A DNA stretch of 64,000 bases from Primula veris (taxonomy: Eukaryota; Streptophyta; Magnoliopsida; Ericales; Primulaceae): positions 25,176,481 to 25,240,480 of the forward strand of contig OY821746.1 in assembly GCA_963682055.1 (NCBI GenBank), written 5' to 3'. Below, one piece after another: positions 23,440-34,700 of this stretch. How positions within the stretch are numbered: the stretch's first letter is position 1; each line of letters begins with the position of its first letter. Position numbers and translations under genes: made by a program. The notes under the pieces were generated by a model. That model was not told where the DNA came from. It did not search any database and worked only from the letters and a program-made list of their open reading frames with translations.

Positions 23440-23622
23440 TTGAACTCCTAAGATTTAACTATCTTAAATCCAGTTTTACCACTACACCAAAAACTTTTTT
23501 CTTTAAATAGGGGGACTATAAATGTATATATTTAAGAAAATTTTAAATTAAACATAAAAAAATAAAAATAAATTGAAAATCGTCGCCGGAATGGCTACGT
23601 CCGCCCCTAAACTCTGTATACT
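23440..23622 (-). repeat. tRNA-like repeat with GC-rich end, copy 1
   Basis: The minus strand carries GTGTAGTGGTAAAACTGG and, 30 bases on, GAGTTCAAATC. These resemble the A and B boxes of tRNA genes (TRGYNNARNNG; GGTTCGAANCC). At its other end is a GC-rich GGGGCGGACGTAGCCATTCC. The same layout recurs at 48541-48775. It cannot fold into a functional tRNA, so it is either a tRNA-derived repeat or an element carrying a tRNA-like piece. Confidence 0.45.
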
Positions 23623-24060
23623 GTCAACTTGATAATGAGCCACATTGAACTTGATGAAAAATTAGTAACTAAATAAGTGTGGATTATGAAAATACGTTCA
23701 ACTTTGATCATCGAATTTAACATATTGAAATTGTCATAATGAAAATTCTAAACATTGCACGTATAGTTCTAATTATGAACTATGTAATTGAATTTTGAAA
23801 TAATTTTTTCTAACAGTCTACGTATAAGAAATTTAATGGTTAAAATTAGACGTAATTTCATGACGTACACTTATTTAGATACGGAGATATTATATAATTA
23901 CAACCTGATAAAATTGGTAATTATCTTCGACCGTCACTCATATACTTTTATAGAATAATCCAGAACCTATGGTTCCATTCCAATAACACTACTAATAAAC
24001 TTCCAAAGAAAATTAAGACCAGAAGCGACAAAATAGAAACATGCACACTTTCTTCAATTA

Positions 24061-24073
24061 TTCTAGAACGTTC
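24061..24073 (+). promoter_or_regulatory. perfect three-unit heat shock element
   Basis: TTCTAGAACGTTC contains three alternating nTTCn/nGAAn units, the optimal site for trimeric heat shock factors. It lies about 10 bases upstream of a TATA box and 68 bases upstream of the HSF start codon. By sequence, the HSF gene is probably itself heat-induced by other HSFs. Confidence 0.8.
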
Positions 24074-24082
24074 ATTCATCCT

Positions 24083-24090
24083 TATATAAG
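24083..24090 (+). promoter_or_regulatory. TATA box of the HSF gene
   Basis: TATATAAG, 51 bases upstream of the ATG and about 10 bases downstream of the heat shock element. The predicted 5' leader is therefore short, roughly 25-30 bases. Confidence 0.7.
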
Positions 24091-24140
24091 TCACTCACTT
24101 ACCCTATAAAAAACCAACACTAAACTCTCTACTTCAAAAA

Positions 24141-27100
24141 ATGTCAACTGATTCATTTATAAACGAACTGCTAGTAAAAGAGGAAATTATGATCCCCTGT
24201 GACGTAAGTGCATCGGGGTCGGTGTTGCCTCAGCCAATGAGCGGTTTACACGAGGTGGGTCTGCCACCTTTTCTTATGAAGACGTACGATATGGTGGAGG
24301 ATCCATTAACGGACACTGTTGTATCGTGGGGTAGCGAACGGAACAGTTTTGTTGTGTGGGATCCGCATGAGTTTTCGACTAGTTTGTTGCCGAGGTACTT
24401 TAAGCACAGTAACTTCTCCAGCTTCGTTCGTCAGCTCAACACTTATGTAAGTGTTGAATATTTTAGTAATTTCTCTTAATTACTTCCCCTTATTTAGTTA
24501 GTTCTATGATTGTTTAGCGTCCACACATAAAAAATGAACTTATCAACTTTCCTGATCGAATATTGAGCATTGATATCATCATGATATGTGTTATTTAGCA
24601 TCCACAAACATGGAAATGTCCTGCGTGTGATGACCTTTGAATTTCCATTATCGTCTGTAGATATTATTATGCCACTAGTTTTGTTTTTTAGAATTTATAA
24701 AATTCTGATACAATAATTGAATGGAACTGGTTTGTTAGCATGGGCTCCGCTTTCAGAGATCAATAGGTATACTCAGCAGCAACTTCATACTTTACTAAAA
24801 AAGTTACTTTTATAGAAAAATAATGCTTATTTGTTTGCAAACACGGAATGTTAGTCTTGGGTCCACCCTTGTTGATTATACAATTATCAATGATTAATTT
24901 TTAATTTGACACTCTAATTGAAGTGATACACGGTGTATGTTGAGAGACGTCATCAAATTTCCATATTGTATCAAAAGTGATCTTTTAAGGGTCTGAAATC
25001 GCTAATTTTAACAAATTCTAGTCAAAATAAACAGTAAATTTTTGAAATTTAAAGATATAAAGGGTGTTATGGCCCTTCAAAAAAAAATCACCACTAATTG
25101 GCTTCCCTTGCATATGACAGTCAATTATAATTTTCATTTTTTAAAATCTGCGGGTTTGGTATTGAATATTGATGGCGAAAGGAGTAATGTTCTAGATTCC
25201 ACTTGTACATTTGAGTGATGTCTGTTTGAATTCACATAAAGATCATTATTGCCTGTGAAAAAGTGCACTCTATTTTTCCTAAAACATTATCTTTTGCTTA
25301 AAATACCTGTGATCTTTTGCTGAAAGCTTAAAACCTTTGTTTTCCATACTCAGAAAAGTGCTTATTGCACCCTATAACATTTAAAACTTATACTTTACTA
25401 TAATCCTAAAAACTAAGAGATCACAAAAGTCAGGAAACACCTCTTATTTTCCAGAAAGCATAAATGACTAAACCATGATATAGTGAAATTCTTATAATTT
25501 ATTTTTTTGTATATTTGCAATTTTTAGGTTAAATTTGTCTTTTATTGTTTTTAAGTTTTGAATTTGATATATATGAACTTTACTCGAGTTAAAGTTGCTA
25601 AATTTGTAACTATGCATGAAAATATAGTTTATAACTTTATATGCGAAAGTTAACTTTTTAGGTGTCATGTGTACGGTGAATTCTTTTTTTCATTACTCTA
25701 ATTACGTACAGCTGTAAGGGACGTGGAATTGGAAATCGACAACTACGTCGCCACCACGTGGCTGCCAAATATTATCTTTTTATTTCTTTTCTTTTTTTCG
25801 TTTTATTCTTTTATTTCTATTTTCGTATATCAAAAATTCTCTAATTTTACTCAAAAACAAATTTTAATTTTATCCAAAAAACGCTAACCATCAACAATCA
25901 AACTCGTTCATATATTAAATTAATATTTTTTATTATCAAATCAATATCACCCTACCACTACAATTATTCCCAATTTTACCAAAAAAAAATTCTCCCAATT
26001 TACCTAAAAAAAAACTTTATCAATTTTACCCAAAAAAAAACCCTAACCATCAACATCAAACTCCTTCGTATATCAAATTAATATATTTTTTTATCAAATC
26101 AACATCACTCTACCACTACAATTATCACCAATTTTAAATTAAAAAAAACTCTCCCAATTTAACAAAAAAAAAAAACTTTCCCAATTTTACCCCAAAAAAA
26201 CTCTAACCATCAATCATCAAACTACTTCCTATATCAAATTAATAAAAAAAAAAAATTCAAATCAACATCATCCTACCACTCTATTTATCCTCAATTTTAC
26301 CAAAAAAAAAAATCTCTCACAATTTACCAAAATAAAAACTCTTCCAATTTTACAAAAAATAAACTCTAACCATCAACCACCAAACTACAGTTTTTTTGGT
26401 TAAAATTAGGGAAGTTATTTTTTTTTTTAAATTGGGAGAGGTTTTTTTTAAAAATAATTTGGGATAATTGTAGTGGTAGAGTGATATTGATTTGATCAAA
26501 AAAATATATATTAATTTGATATATGAAGTAGTTTGATGGTTGATGGTTATGGTTTTTTTTTTGGGTAAAATTAAAAAAGTTTTGGAATAAAATTGGGAAA
26601 GTTTTTGAAATAAAAAAAAAAACAAAAACAAAAAAGGAAAGAAAAAAAAAAATATTTGGCAGCACGTGGTATGCCACGTAGCGTGGGATTCCCACGTTAT
26701 AGCTGTGACTAATTAGACTAATGAAAAAAAGAATCCCTCATGTCTACGCTGTAGTGAAACTCTTGCATCTAAGCTTTAGCTTAGCTAGGTTTTGCAATGT
26801 TGAAAAAATGGGCATTTTCTTTTATTCTTGAGTGGGGTATGCTTAATTGTTTTTTTTTTTTTTTTCCAGGGATTCAGAAAAGTTGATCCGGATCGATGGG
26901 AGTTCGCAAACGAAGGATTCCTTGGAGGGCAAAAACAACTTTTGAAAACAATAAAGCGGAGAAGGAATGTTTCACAAAGCACACAGCAACAAGGAGGACT
27001 AAATCCTTGTGTAGAATTAGGCCAATTCGGAATAGAAGAAGAGCTCGAGACAATAAAAAGAGATCGAAGCGTGTTGTCGTCCGAGATTGTAAAACTCAGG

Positions 27101-27547
27101 CAACAGAATATAAACTCAAGAAACAAATTAGCAGCCATGGAACAAAGATTACAAGGCGCAGAGATGAAGCAACAGCAAACCATGAAGTTTTTAGCGAAAG
27201 TCCTTACCAACCCTACCCTTGTCCAAGAATCTCTTGATAAATATGTTAAAAAGGAAAGAAGTAGTATCGAGATCGGGCGAAAGAGGAGACTGGCTATGAG
27301 CCCCAGTGTCGAGAACTTGTTCTCAGGGCTCGATGAAGAGTCGAATACTGAGATGGTCTATACAACTAATACTGGAGGGGAGGCGAGCGAAACTATTTGG
27401 GATGAGTATTTTGGCGATGATACGATTGCTGATACTATAGAGGACTCATTGGAAGAGGTAAATGTTGAAGTTGAAGATTTGATGGCGAATTGTGAGGATT
27501 GGGGGGAAGATTTTCAAGACCTAGTTGATCAAATGGGGTTTCTGTAG
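24141..27547 (+). CDS. class A heat stress transcription factor (HSFA2/A6/A7-like)
   Basis: Two exons, 24141-24446 and 26870-27547, give 327 residues. The intron (GTAAGT...CAG) splits the DNA-binding domain after LNTY, the conserved intron site of plant HSFs. Residues 41-134 are the DNA-binding domain ([31 protein letters not shown] joined to [18 protein letters not shown]). About 155-220 is the HR-A/B trimerisation coiled coil, with the spacing of class A. GRKRRL (238-243) is a nuclear localisation signal, [11 protein letters not shown] (276-286) and the DWGEDF region (about 312) are AHA-type acidic/aromatic activation motifs, and the last residues, LVDQMGFL, look like an export signal. The protein should bind heat shock elements as a trimer and activate chaperone genes. 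Size and C-terminus fit the A2/A6/A7 group; the exact subclass is an inference. A 1.06-kb transposon sits in the intron. Confidence 0.93.
25675..26737. mobile_element. Mutator-like MITE with long palindrome, inside the HSF intron
   Basis: Terminal inverted repeats of at least 90 bases: left GGTGAATTCTTTTTTTCATT, right (reverse complement) GGGATTCTTTTTTTCATTAG, both continuing through AATTA, CACAGCT, ACGTGG and GCTGCCAAATATT. Flanks TCATGTGTAC (25665-25674) and TCATGTCTAC (26738-26747) match at 9 of 10 positions, the duplication size of Mutator-like elements. The interior has about 160-base repeats marked by CTAACCATCAA near 25884, 26043, 26206 and 26367, followed by one inverted copy (TTGATGGTTGATGGTTATGG near 26534). 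There is no transposase, so it is non-autonomous. Confidence 0.82.
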
Positions 27548-28726
27548 TTGAAAGCTTTGGGATTTTTTTTTTATAATTATTTGGCCTTTATGAATGAATC
27601 CCATTTCCTCTAGTAAGTATGTTGAAAATTATATAGGTGTTTAATTATGAGCTCATGGTGATTTTTTTAAGTAATTATTGCTTACAAGAATTATGTTTCT
27701 TTTTAATCAGGAAGTGGTTTGGAGCAGCGAAGAGGCTGTTGAAATCCTTCTGTATCCTGCATCAGTCGTCCAAGTGTTCTTATTTATTAGTTTTACAATG
27801 GATTGATCCCTATATATGATTCTGTACCCTAAGTTTCTCTTTTTGTTCCAAAGTATTGTTCTATAAGGTTCTTTGATGATTTGATTATTTTCTTTTTGAT
27901 CTTTTGCAGATGGACTCTGATTGATGGATATGGAGATGCTAATAGATTACCCTCGTTTTGATCCGGGAATGCAGTTTATGGTTTTATTGTAGTAGTTAAT
28001 TGTGCGTCTCTATTCTGTACCTGACTTATTTGTTGTATCGATAGTTTGCAGTAAGTTGTCTTGACTCGAATTAGAAGCGAAGTTATGTGTGTGCTATTCA
28101 TTTAAGCTTTAATTTTTTTCTTTTCTCTATTGTTCTAATTTTATATAGTGCAGCATTGCTTCTTTTTCGGATTAGCATATTACTAAAACATTAGCATCTG
28201 TCTTCACTGGAAATGATAGACCTCAGGCGAACTTTATACGACTTTAAGACGTACATCAGTATATATCATTTAATGGTGTTAATTAAGAACTTTAAGAGTT
28301 GAAGTTGTGATTTAACTTCAAGAGACCAAATACAAATATTGTTCGAGTTGTTAAGGGATTGGGGATAACTTCAACGTGCTTAACAGATGTTTTGCACGAG
28401 GAAACTGGGATAATTCTACATTACATATTAAAGTATACGCTATTTGACATAGATTATGCTGGCTAGTTATAGGAAAAAACTCGGATGAACTCTTCATCTT
28501 AACGAAATTGAACTTGTGACAACTATATAAATTTAAAATGAAACTTCTCATTGATTAATAGTTAACAGACTAAACATAGTTATAAAACTGAAATTTAACA
28601 CAATTACTATTCGTCAGCAAGTCACTCCTCAAGAATCAAATGCTTCAGATTCGTATAGCAAGTATATCATGATATCTTTATATTTTGATTATATTCTTTT
28701 TATGATACTGAAGGTAGTCCAATCCT
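27548..28726 (+). other. HSF 3' UTR and HSF-GRP intergenic region
   Basis: The first 400 bases after the HSF stop contain splice-like signals: GTAAGT at 27613, TTTTTAATCAG near 27711 and TCTTTTGCAG near 27910. The 3' UTR may be spliced. No other coding sequence was recognised up to the glycine-rich gene. Confidence 0.4.
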
Positions 28727-29344
28727 TTACTCTTTTCCACCACCACCCCGAGCACCATTAGATCCAGTGCTGCCACCCCTTCGTCCGTATTTTCCCTTGT
28801 TAGATCCTCCATTTTTGACGTGGCCAACTCGTCCTACACCTCTACCAAACATGGACCCATCACCAGATTTGTGGGCAGAAACGTCATTTCTGCCTAATCC
28901 ATCCCTACCTTCTTGTCCAGCGCCGTTACCGGAATTATCTCTGTTATCACCGGTATCATCTCTGTTGTTAAATCCATCACTACCTCGTTGTCCAGAGCCA
29001 TCACCGGTATTATCTCCGTTATCATTTCCGTTATCTAATCCATTGCCACCTCGTTGTCCTGCGCCATCACCCCTGCCAAATCCATTTCCGGCGTTGCTAC
29101 CTTGTCCGTCACCCTCACCAAACGCGGGCGCATCACCAAAGTTGTGGCCAAGTCCGTCATTTCCGCCTAATGCACCGCCACCTTGTTGTCCAGCACCGTC
29201 ACTTGACCCAATATTGCCACCAACTCGGCCACCATTTTTATGGAAGTAAGGCCAAAGTTTCTTCTCCAATTCGAAAAAATGAGAATTGGCAATGCAAGAG
29301 AGGGACATAACAACCAAAAGCATGAGAGGAAGCTTACTAGCCAT
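28727..29344 (-). CDS. secreted glycine-rich protein
   Basis: An intronless 205-residue frame. Residues 1-21 (MASKLPLMLLVVMSLSCIANS) are a clear signal peptide with a likely cut before HFFELEKKLW. The rest is dominated by Gly, Asn, Asp and Ser in loose repeats of about 20 residues, built around G(D/N)GAGQ(R/Q)GG and GDN-type phrases, ending in a basic Gly/Arg/Ser tail (GKYGRRGG, GARGGGGKE). This fits apoplastic or cell-wall glycine-rich proteins. No cysteine-rich or RNA-binding domain is present. The TATA box is 58 bases upstream of the ATG. The opposite-strand frame of 160 codons is a shadow caused by Gly/Pro codon complementarity. The biological role cannot be told from sequence. Confidence 0.82.
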   Translation of the reverse strand: MASKLPLMLLVVMSLSCIANSHFFELEKKLWPYFHKNGGRVGGNIGSSDGAGQQGGGALGGNDGLGHNFGDAPAFGEGDGQGSNAGNGFGRGDGAGQRGGNGLDNGNDNGDNTGDGSGQRGSDGFNNRDDTGDNRDNSGNGAGQEGRDGLGRNDVSAHKSGDGSMFGRGVGRVGHVKNGGSNKGKYGRRGGSTGSNGARGGGGKE

Positions 29345-29401
29345 GTTTTAGTATGAGAAGTTAGTGTTTGAATTGTGATGAAATGAATTGTAATGAATGG
29401 G

Positions 29402-29411
29402 TATTTATATA
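29402..29411 (-). promoter_or_regulatory. TATA box of the glycine-rich protein gene
   Basis: TATATAAATA on the minus strand, 58 bases upstream of the start codon; spacing predicts a leader of about 30 bases. Confidence 0.65.
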
Positions 29412-29544
29412 TGAAAAGTTTTTCTTTGTTAATAATACAAAAGGTAGGTACTAATTTGGTACCATTTGATTTAAGTTTGCAACTCGTCATCCACAATTCA
29501 TGCCCTTTTTTTGTCCTAGTTTGGTGACCTTCTCTGGTCAAAAC

Positions 29545-30480
29545 ACCATTCTTTGTTCATGAACAACCTAGCTCTTAATTTCTCAAAACTTAATTTTTTA
29601 CATTTTAGCTAGTACTAACGTCTAGGCATTAAAGAGTGTTATGAAATTTGTTTTGGTAACAAGTCAGATTTTCCGTTGTTGTTTCCCTTCAGAAATATCC
29701 GATTTAAAAATCAATTTCAAAATGTCTAAAATCTTTCAAGGTAGCTCGCAAGATAAAAGAAGGCTACTTAAATACTGATAAAACTAGTGCTCTTATGTAC
29801 TTTTTAACCGGTTTTTACTAAAGTTGGGAAAGGGCTCTTCATTAACTTCCTCCTTCCAATTTTTTGGTACAATCCCAGATATTTTTTACACATTTTTTCC
29901 ATATGTTTGTCAATCACGTTTATTTCTTCTTAACTTGTACTCCTTTTTTCTACCAGTAGTTACCACTTACCAGCCACACTGGAAGAGAACATTTGTACCA
30001 ATCTTATAACAATCACTGTGTGAGCTAGTGCCAATGTTTTAAAAGGCGCAATTCGGGTTCTATGCGGAAATAGGTCGTCCAACACCTAATTCTGTTAAAT
30101 TACTACATAATCCGCTTAATCTCCCTCAATCTGATAGGCGCACCTAGACTCCACCTAGAGACAGCTCCGCCTACGCTGACTGGTGCTATTAAAGAAACTG
30201 AATTGAAAACACAAGATTCACATGTACATATGTACAGGTCTGTTTTTTAGGCCAAAGAAGTTCGAGCAAGAGAGGTTTAATTCAAAACACCATGGAGAAC
30301 AGAAACTTGTTTACCCAATTTAGAAAATTGTCAGTTGACTGAAATCAAATTTCATCTTTAGAGTCCATAAGAACCGTTATGTGCTACTTGTCATCATTCA
30401 TCAATAGCCTCAAAGAGTGAAATGAGTTACTACTTGCCCATCAAACTACTACAGAAAAATGGTATACCAATAAGTAAGCT
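29545..30480. other. intergenic region between GRP and IQD genes
   Basis: No gene. A GC-richer patch at 30030-30180 with short GGCGCA and CACCTAGACTCCACCTAGAG phrases looks like an old dispersed repeat. The last part before 30731 is probably the IQD 3' UTR. Confidence 0.4.
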
Positions 30481-30731
30481 GCGATGTGAAAAGGCAACAA
30501 TTTCATTCCATAAACACAAATCCAAAATTATACACACAGAAAAACAAAGTAAATAACAGCTCAAGACTCAAGCACCTCTCTGCGCAACAATTGCAGTACT
30601 ATCCAACAGGTTACAGATTGCACTTCAACGTCGCACAAAAATATAAAACGAGAAATACAACAAAACGACAACAAGATGTTGAACTATGCAAGATAATTAA
30701 ATACTAAACTCACCACATTCATATAGCACTT

Positions 30732-33700
30732 TCATCTGATTTTCCCCATTCTAGTAGGCATACAAAGTGGCCTTGACATATTAACCGAAGGATCAGAACC
30801 AGGGCTGTTTTTTAAATCCCCGCTGCAAATAACACCAGATTTCTTAAGAAATTGGAACTCATCCATTGATGGCCTGTTAGCTCGTGATTGATTCCTAAAC
30901 TTAGCCTTTGTTGATTCGGTCAAGTTCATATAACTCGGCTTTCGGCTATAGCTGTCATCCGTTCTATCAGAAGCCATGAATGTTTTACCAGATAAAGGCG
31001 TCGTAGATGTACATATCGAAGAAGAATTTGAGCTTTCTTCGAAAAATCGAAATTCTGAACTAGGACTTGAAGAGGAACGAGTAGTTTGCCCCATCAATGG
31101 AGGTCTGGCTGAAATTCGAGTACTAACATTGTTTCTTCTGACTTTCACCGACCCGGGTTCTGTAGATTTTGAACGAGTGCCTGATTGAGACTTTTCAATA
31201 TTTTTATGAATTGGGGTTTTCTCGAGGGGATCGAACAAGGATTTTTCCATCAAACGATTTTCCCACGGCTTCACAGACATCCATCGTTCTAGCCAACTCC
31301 AACCCCAGTTATTTTTATCGAACTCGTTCTTTTTGTGAGAGAATATGGTTTGGGAATTTAAAGTCTGGTTAGATTTCCATTGCTGTTCAGCCAAAAGGAA
31401 AAGAGGAAAATTGTCAGCATTTTACAATTTTTATGTCAACACCAGAAATAAGTTTGATGGGTATTTTGTACCTTTTGAGCTAGAGCGTAAGCAATCGCTC
31501 TTTCTCTTTTCATGGCTCCTTCTTGCCTCAGTTGCAGTTTTGCTTTAATCTCGTCTAGTGTCCCCCTGCTATCACACCACCCGTCCTGTAAATTCAAGTA
31601 ACTAACAATAAGAATCTAAGATTGTATCGCTAAACCACAAATATAAAAAAATAAAAAGTAATGAGAAGCTTAAATGCATTTCGAAGTTGCTTAATAAATG
31701 GTACGGTGGTAACTTTCTCCCGCGATGATGAAAAAACTTAGTGAATTATTGAATAATGCAGAACATGTTTCAAAATGATGATGCAAATGCCTCATATCCA
31801 TGAATATAAAGTTACCTTCACATTGAAATATTTTAGCACTTGTAAATATACAGAAGACTCGAGCCAATTCAACACAATCTAAGATTTATTACATTTCAAC
31901 TTGTTTACAAATATGCCCTATTGCTTGATTTCATAAGCTAACTGATAGTCGTATATTATCAAATCCTCATATCAAGGAAAGCGGCACAAGACTCGGAGTC
32001 CTAATTTTATAAACCTAGTCATCATCACTTAGTTAAATATCTTAAAAACAGCATTCCTTATCTTAGTGAACATACCTCGGCTTGTTTAATGAGATCAGCC
32101 ATAGAGCGTCGTTCGTCGAGGATTTGTTGTACAGCCTGGCCCTCAATAGACATACGTACACGACGAGCTCTAACTCTGGCTTGTACTCTAACAAGCGCCT
32201 GCATACACCTTAACGTTACTGCAGCCTGCTTCCTTACCTGTCGACCACGGACCAAGGCTTGGATCCTCACCACTGCCTTCAAAGCCCTTAAAGCTCTTCT
32301 AGCCTTCAGTTCAAGATAAGAGCCACATATCAGTGTACTATACTCATAAACCTCTAGAGGCTTGATGTTATTAACAGACACTATTTGTCTACGACCTGTA
32401 AAGTCACTCTTATTCAAAATCTTCATATTTACAACTTAATATTTGGCACGTATATAGAATATACTTTGTATTTTGAACCTCAACTTGAAACCGGGCTTTG
32501 TGGTCTGTGGGGCTACAAAATGCATGGAAGTTATGTAGAAATGTGAATTTATACTTGATTATTGGAACTTGCAACTAATCAAGCCCTCAAACAGATCTTT
32601 CCTTTCAGAAAAAGATACGACCGCGAACCAATGGATATCTAATAGGAGTATTTCTTTAAAGAATTGAGACATGATTGTTCATTTCATTGCATATAAATGA
32701 TCATTTATGTGTGAATTCTCATCTTTTTGCGCTTCATTGTTAAGTAATTAAATAAGCGACAACTAACTTCTCACCAACTTGCCTGTATCAGATTTCCACA
32801 TTACTAAGTATGAGCTGCAAAATTTTTAAAATACTTGATATATCACTGCAAATTTTTTAAAATACTTGGTATATCACTGCAAAGCTGAACTCAAAGAAAC
32901 ACATGAATCAGTTTTTCATATTCCCCGTTCACGAGTGAGTTTTAATTAAGCAATAACAACTTCCTCACTATGTGTGTCTATATCAGATTTCCCTCTCTTA
33001 AAGCAAGATCCATTTTACCTTTTCTTTGTTTAAATTATTTGTTAGCCTTTAGCACCTTAATGTTGCATCTATTCTCAACATATACATATCCAAGACATGA
33101 AATTTAGTAAATTCAGTAGAGCAGGATTGCAGTAAACAATGATGAAAAGTAAGATAGATATCTTTTCCATTTCCAAATTTACATCAGCCTTAAGCTGCTC
33201 AAATTAGCATCAACTCCAAGCAAGTGGTTAAACAGAATACTATTGTAAACTCAACAAAACAAAACTAAACATGTTGACAACAGGTATAACAAAATTAGAA
33301 TTGCTCTCCTTTCAGCAACATTTCTAGGGAAAGTTATTGTTTAATACATACTTTCGGACTTAATTATCAAAAATCAGAATTTGTGGTTTATATTTAAATT
33401 TGGTACATAGCATTAGTGAGCAACTGAGCATCAAATTTATAAACAAATAGTAAAAAGAAGAAGCACCCAGCATATGTACCTAATTTTGAAAAAAAGATAT
33501 TAACCATGAGTTTATGATAATTAAGTCTCCAAAATTATACTAAACGATCACTTTTCCCATTTTCTAAGCAATTAAATGGACAAGACCCCGCATACCAGAA
33601 AACCACGAAACGCGGTTTGGATCCGGATGGCAGCCCATTCCTGCCTCAAAATGCGAAAATCCTTTGGTGGGGCCCGCATCACAGTTGCTAAGGCCGCTGT

Positions 33701-34700
33701 GAAAGCATCGTCGTTATTCCCATGAACAGAAGAATCGGAGCCATAATCAGACGCAGCACCCCTATGTTTCCCTTTGAAACCCTTCCATCCTGACCGTAGA
33801 TCACCCGATGAGCTCCTCCATAACTTCCACTTCTTGCTCTTGCTCTCCATCTTTTCCTATCAATGTTATATTATATAAGGCCCCCAAAAGAGTAGAAAGC
33901 AAAATTGTGTAAGTAAAACATCAGTTATAGAATTACCTTGCTTAACATTGCCTAAAGAAGAAAATTAGTGTTTTGAAAAGCATGCTTTGTAGTAAAAAAG
34001 CTCGATTCGAAGCTTAAAAAGCTTGCATTTTCTCATTTTAGGCCGTCAATTGTTGGAATTTATGATTTAAAATCATAAGTTTGAGTGAATAAATTGTTCT
34101 CTAAATCGGCAATAGCTTAAGCTTTTTACGTAGCGTAGCTCTTGCAATAACGCTTTCGTTAAGTTTTCACGTTTTAAACATTGAAGAAAATTAATTCAAC
34201 CCATTAAAGATTTACAAAAAAGGAACCACATTGAATAAAGTAATAATGAAATTGGTGTACTAATATTTACCTAAAGAAGAAAAAATAAACAGCTCAGAAA
34301 AGAAAATAACCTATAAAAACAAAGTAAAATTGTTGAATGGCTTACTTTTTAAGTATAATTAAGAAACATAAAATTTAGTTCTTTAAAGCAAATAGGCAAA
34401 AGTATAAATCTAAACAACTGAATTGGCTCGAATTTGGTTATCTTAAACTAGAAAAATAAAATAAAAAATCCAGTCAATAAGAAAAAGAAGCCAAACCTAT
34501 TGCTTTATTTTGAAAATTGCTTACTCCCATTTTTCCTAGGAAAAAAAAAAAGAAGACAAAGCACCCTAGCTATAAAAGAATTTAAAGAAAATGATAATAA
34601 TAAAAATGAAGTAAATTATGAAATTGTGGCTTACTTGATCATATTTTTCTTGTTTGTTTAGACCAATTAAGGATTTCACCCAATTTCCAGAACCACCCAT
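30732..34700 (-). CDS. IQD: IQ67-domain calmodulin-binding protein (IQD6/7/8-like)
   Basis: Five minus-strand exons in transcription order: 34700-34635, 33856-33596, 32303-32076, 31585-31472 and 31382-30732, all phase 0, giving 439 residues. Exon 1 encodes just 22 residues, [19 protein letters not shown] plus YDQ, the typical IQD N-terminus; exon 2 adds [17 protein letters not shown]. The IQ67 domain spans about residues 95-165: IQ motifs at [22 protein letters not shown] (split by the intron at the family's conserved position), [15 protein letters not shown] and [18 protein letters not shown]. The last exon contains the DUF4005 signature ([15 protein letters not shown]) and Ser-rich disorder. 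The family binds calmodulin through IQ and 1-5-10 motifs and acts as a scaffold at microtubules, plasma membrane or nucleus. All splice sites are GT-AG. The IQD8-like assignment rests on recall of the N-terminus and length. Confidence 0.92.
32819..32884. repeat. two-copy 31-bp tandem repeat in IQD intron 2
   Basis: The unit CAAATTTTTTAAAATACTTG followed by RTATATCACTG occurs twice in tandem. It is a small intronic duplication with no sign of function. Confidence 0.7.

Noticed and set aside
23440..23510. A tRNA gene on the minus strand
   Set aside because: Box-like motifs are present but no acceptor or anticodon stem can be paired, so it is a tRNA-like repeat at most.
26350..26695. Hydrophobic frames of 93 and 109 codons on the minus strand
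   Set aside because: Low-complexity AT-rich sequence of the MITE in the HSF intron.
26896..27237. 113-codon basic frame overlapping HSF exon 2
   Set aside because: Shifted frame of the HSF coding exon.
28767..29249. 160-codon proline-rich frame on the plus strand
   Set aside because: It is the complement of the glycine-rich protein gene; Gly and Pro codons are complementary. The minus frame has a signal peptide and TATA box.
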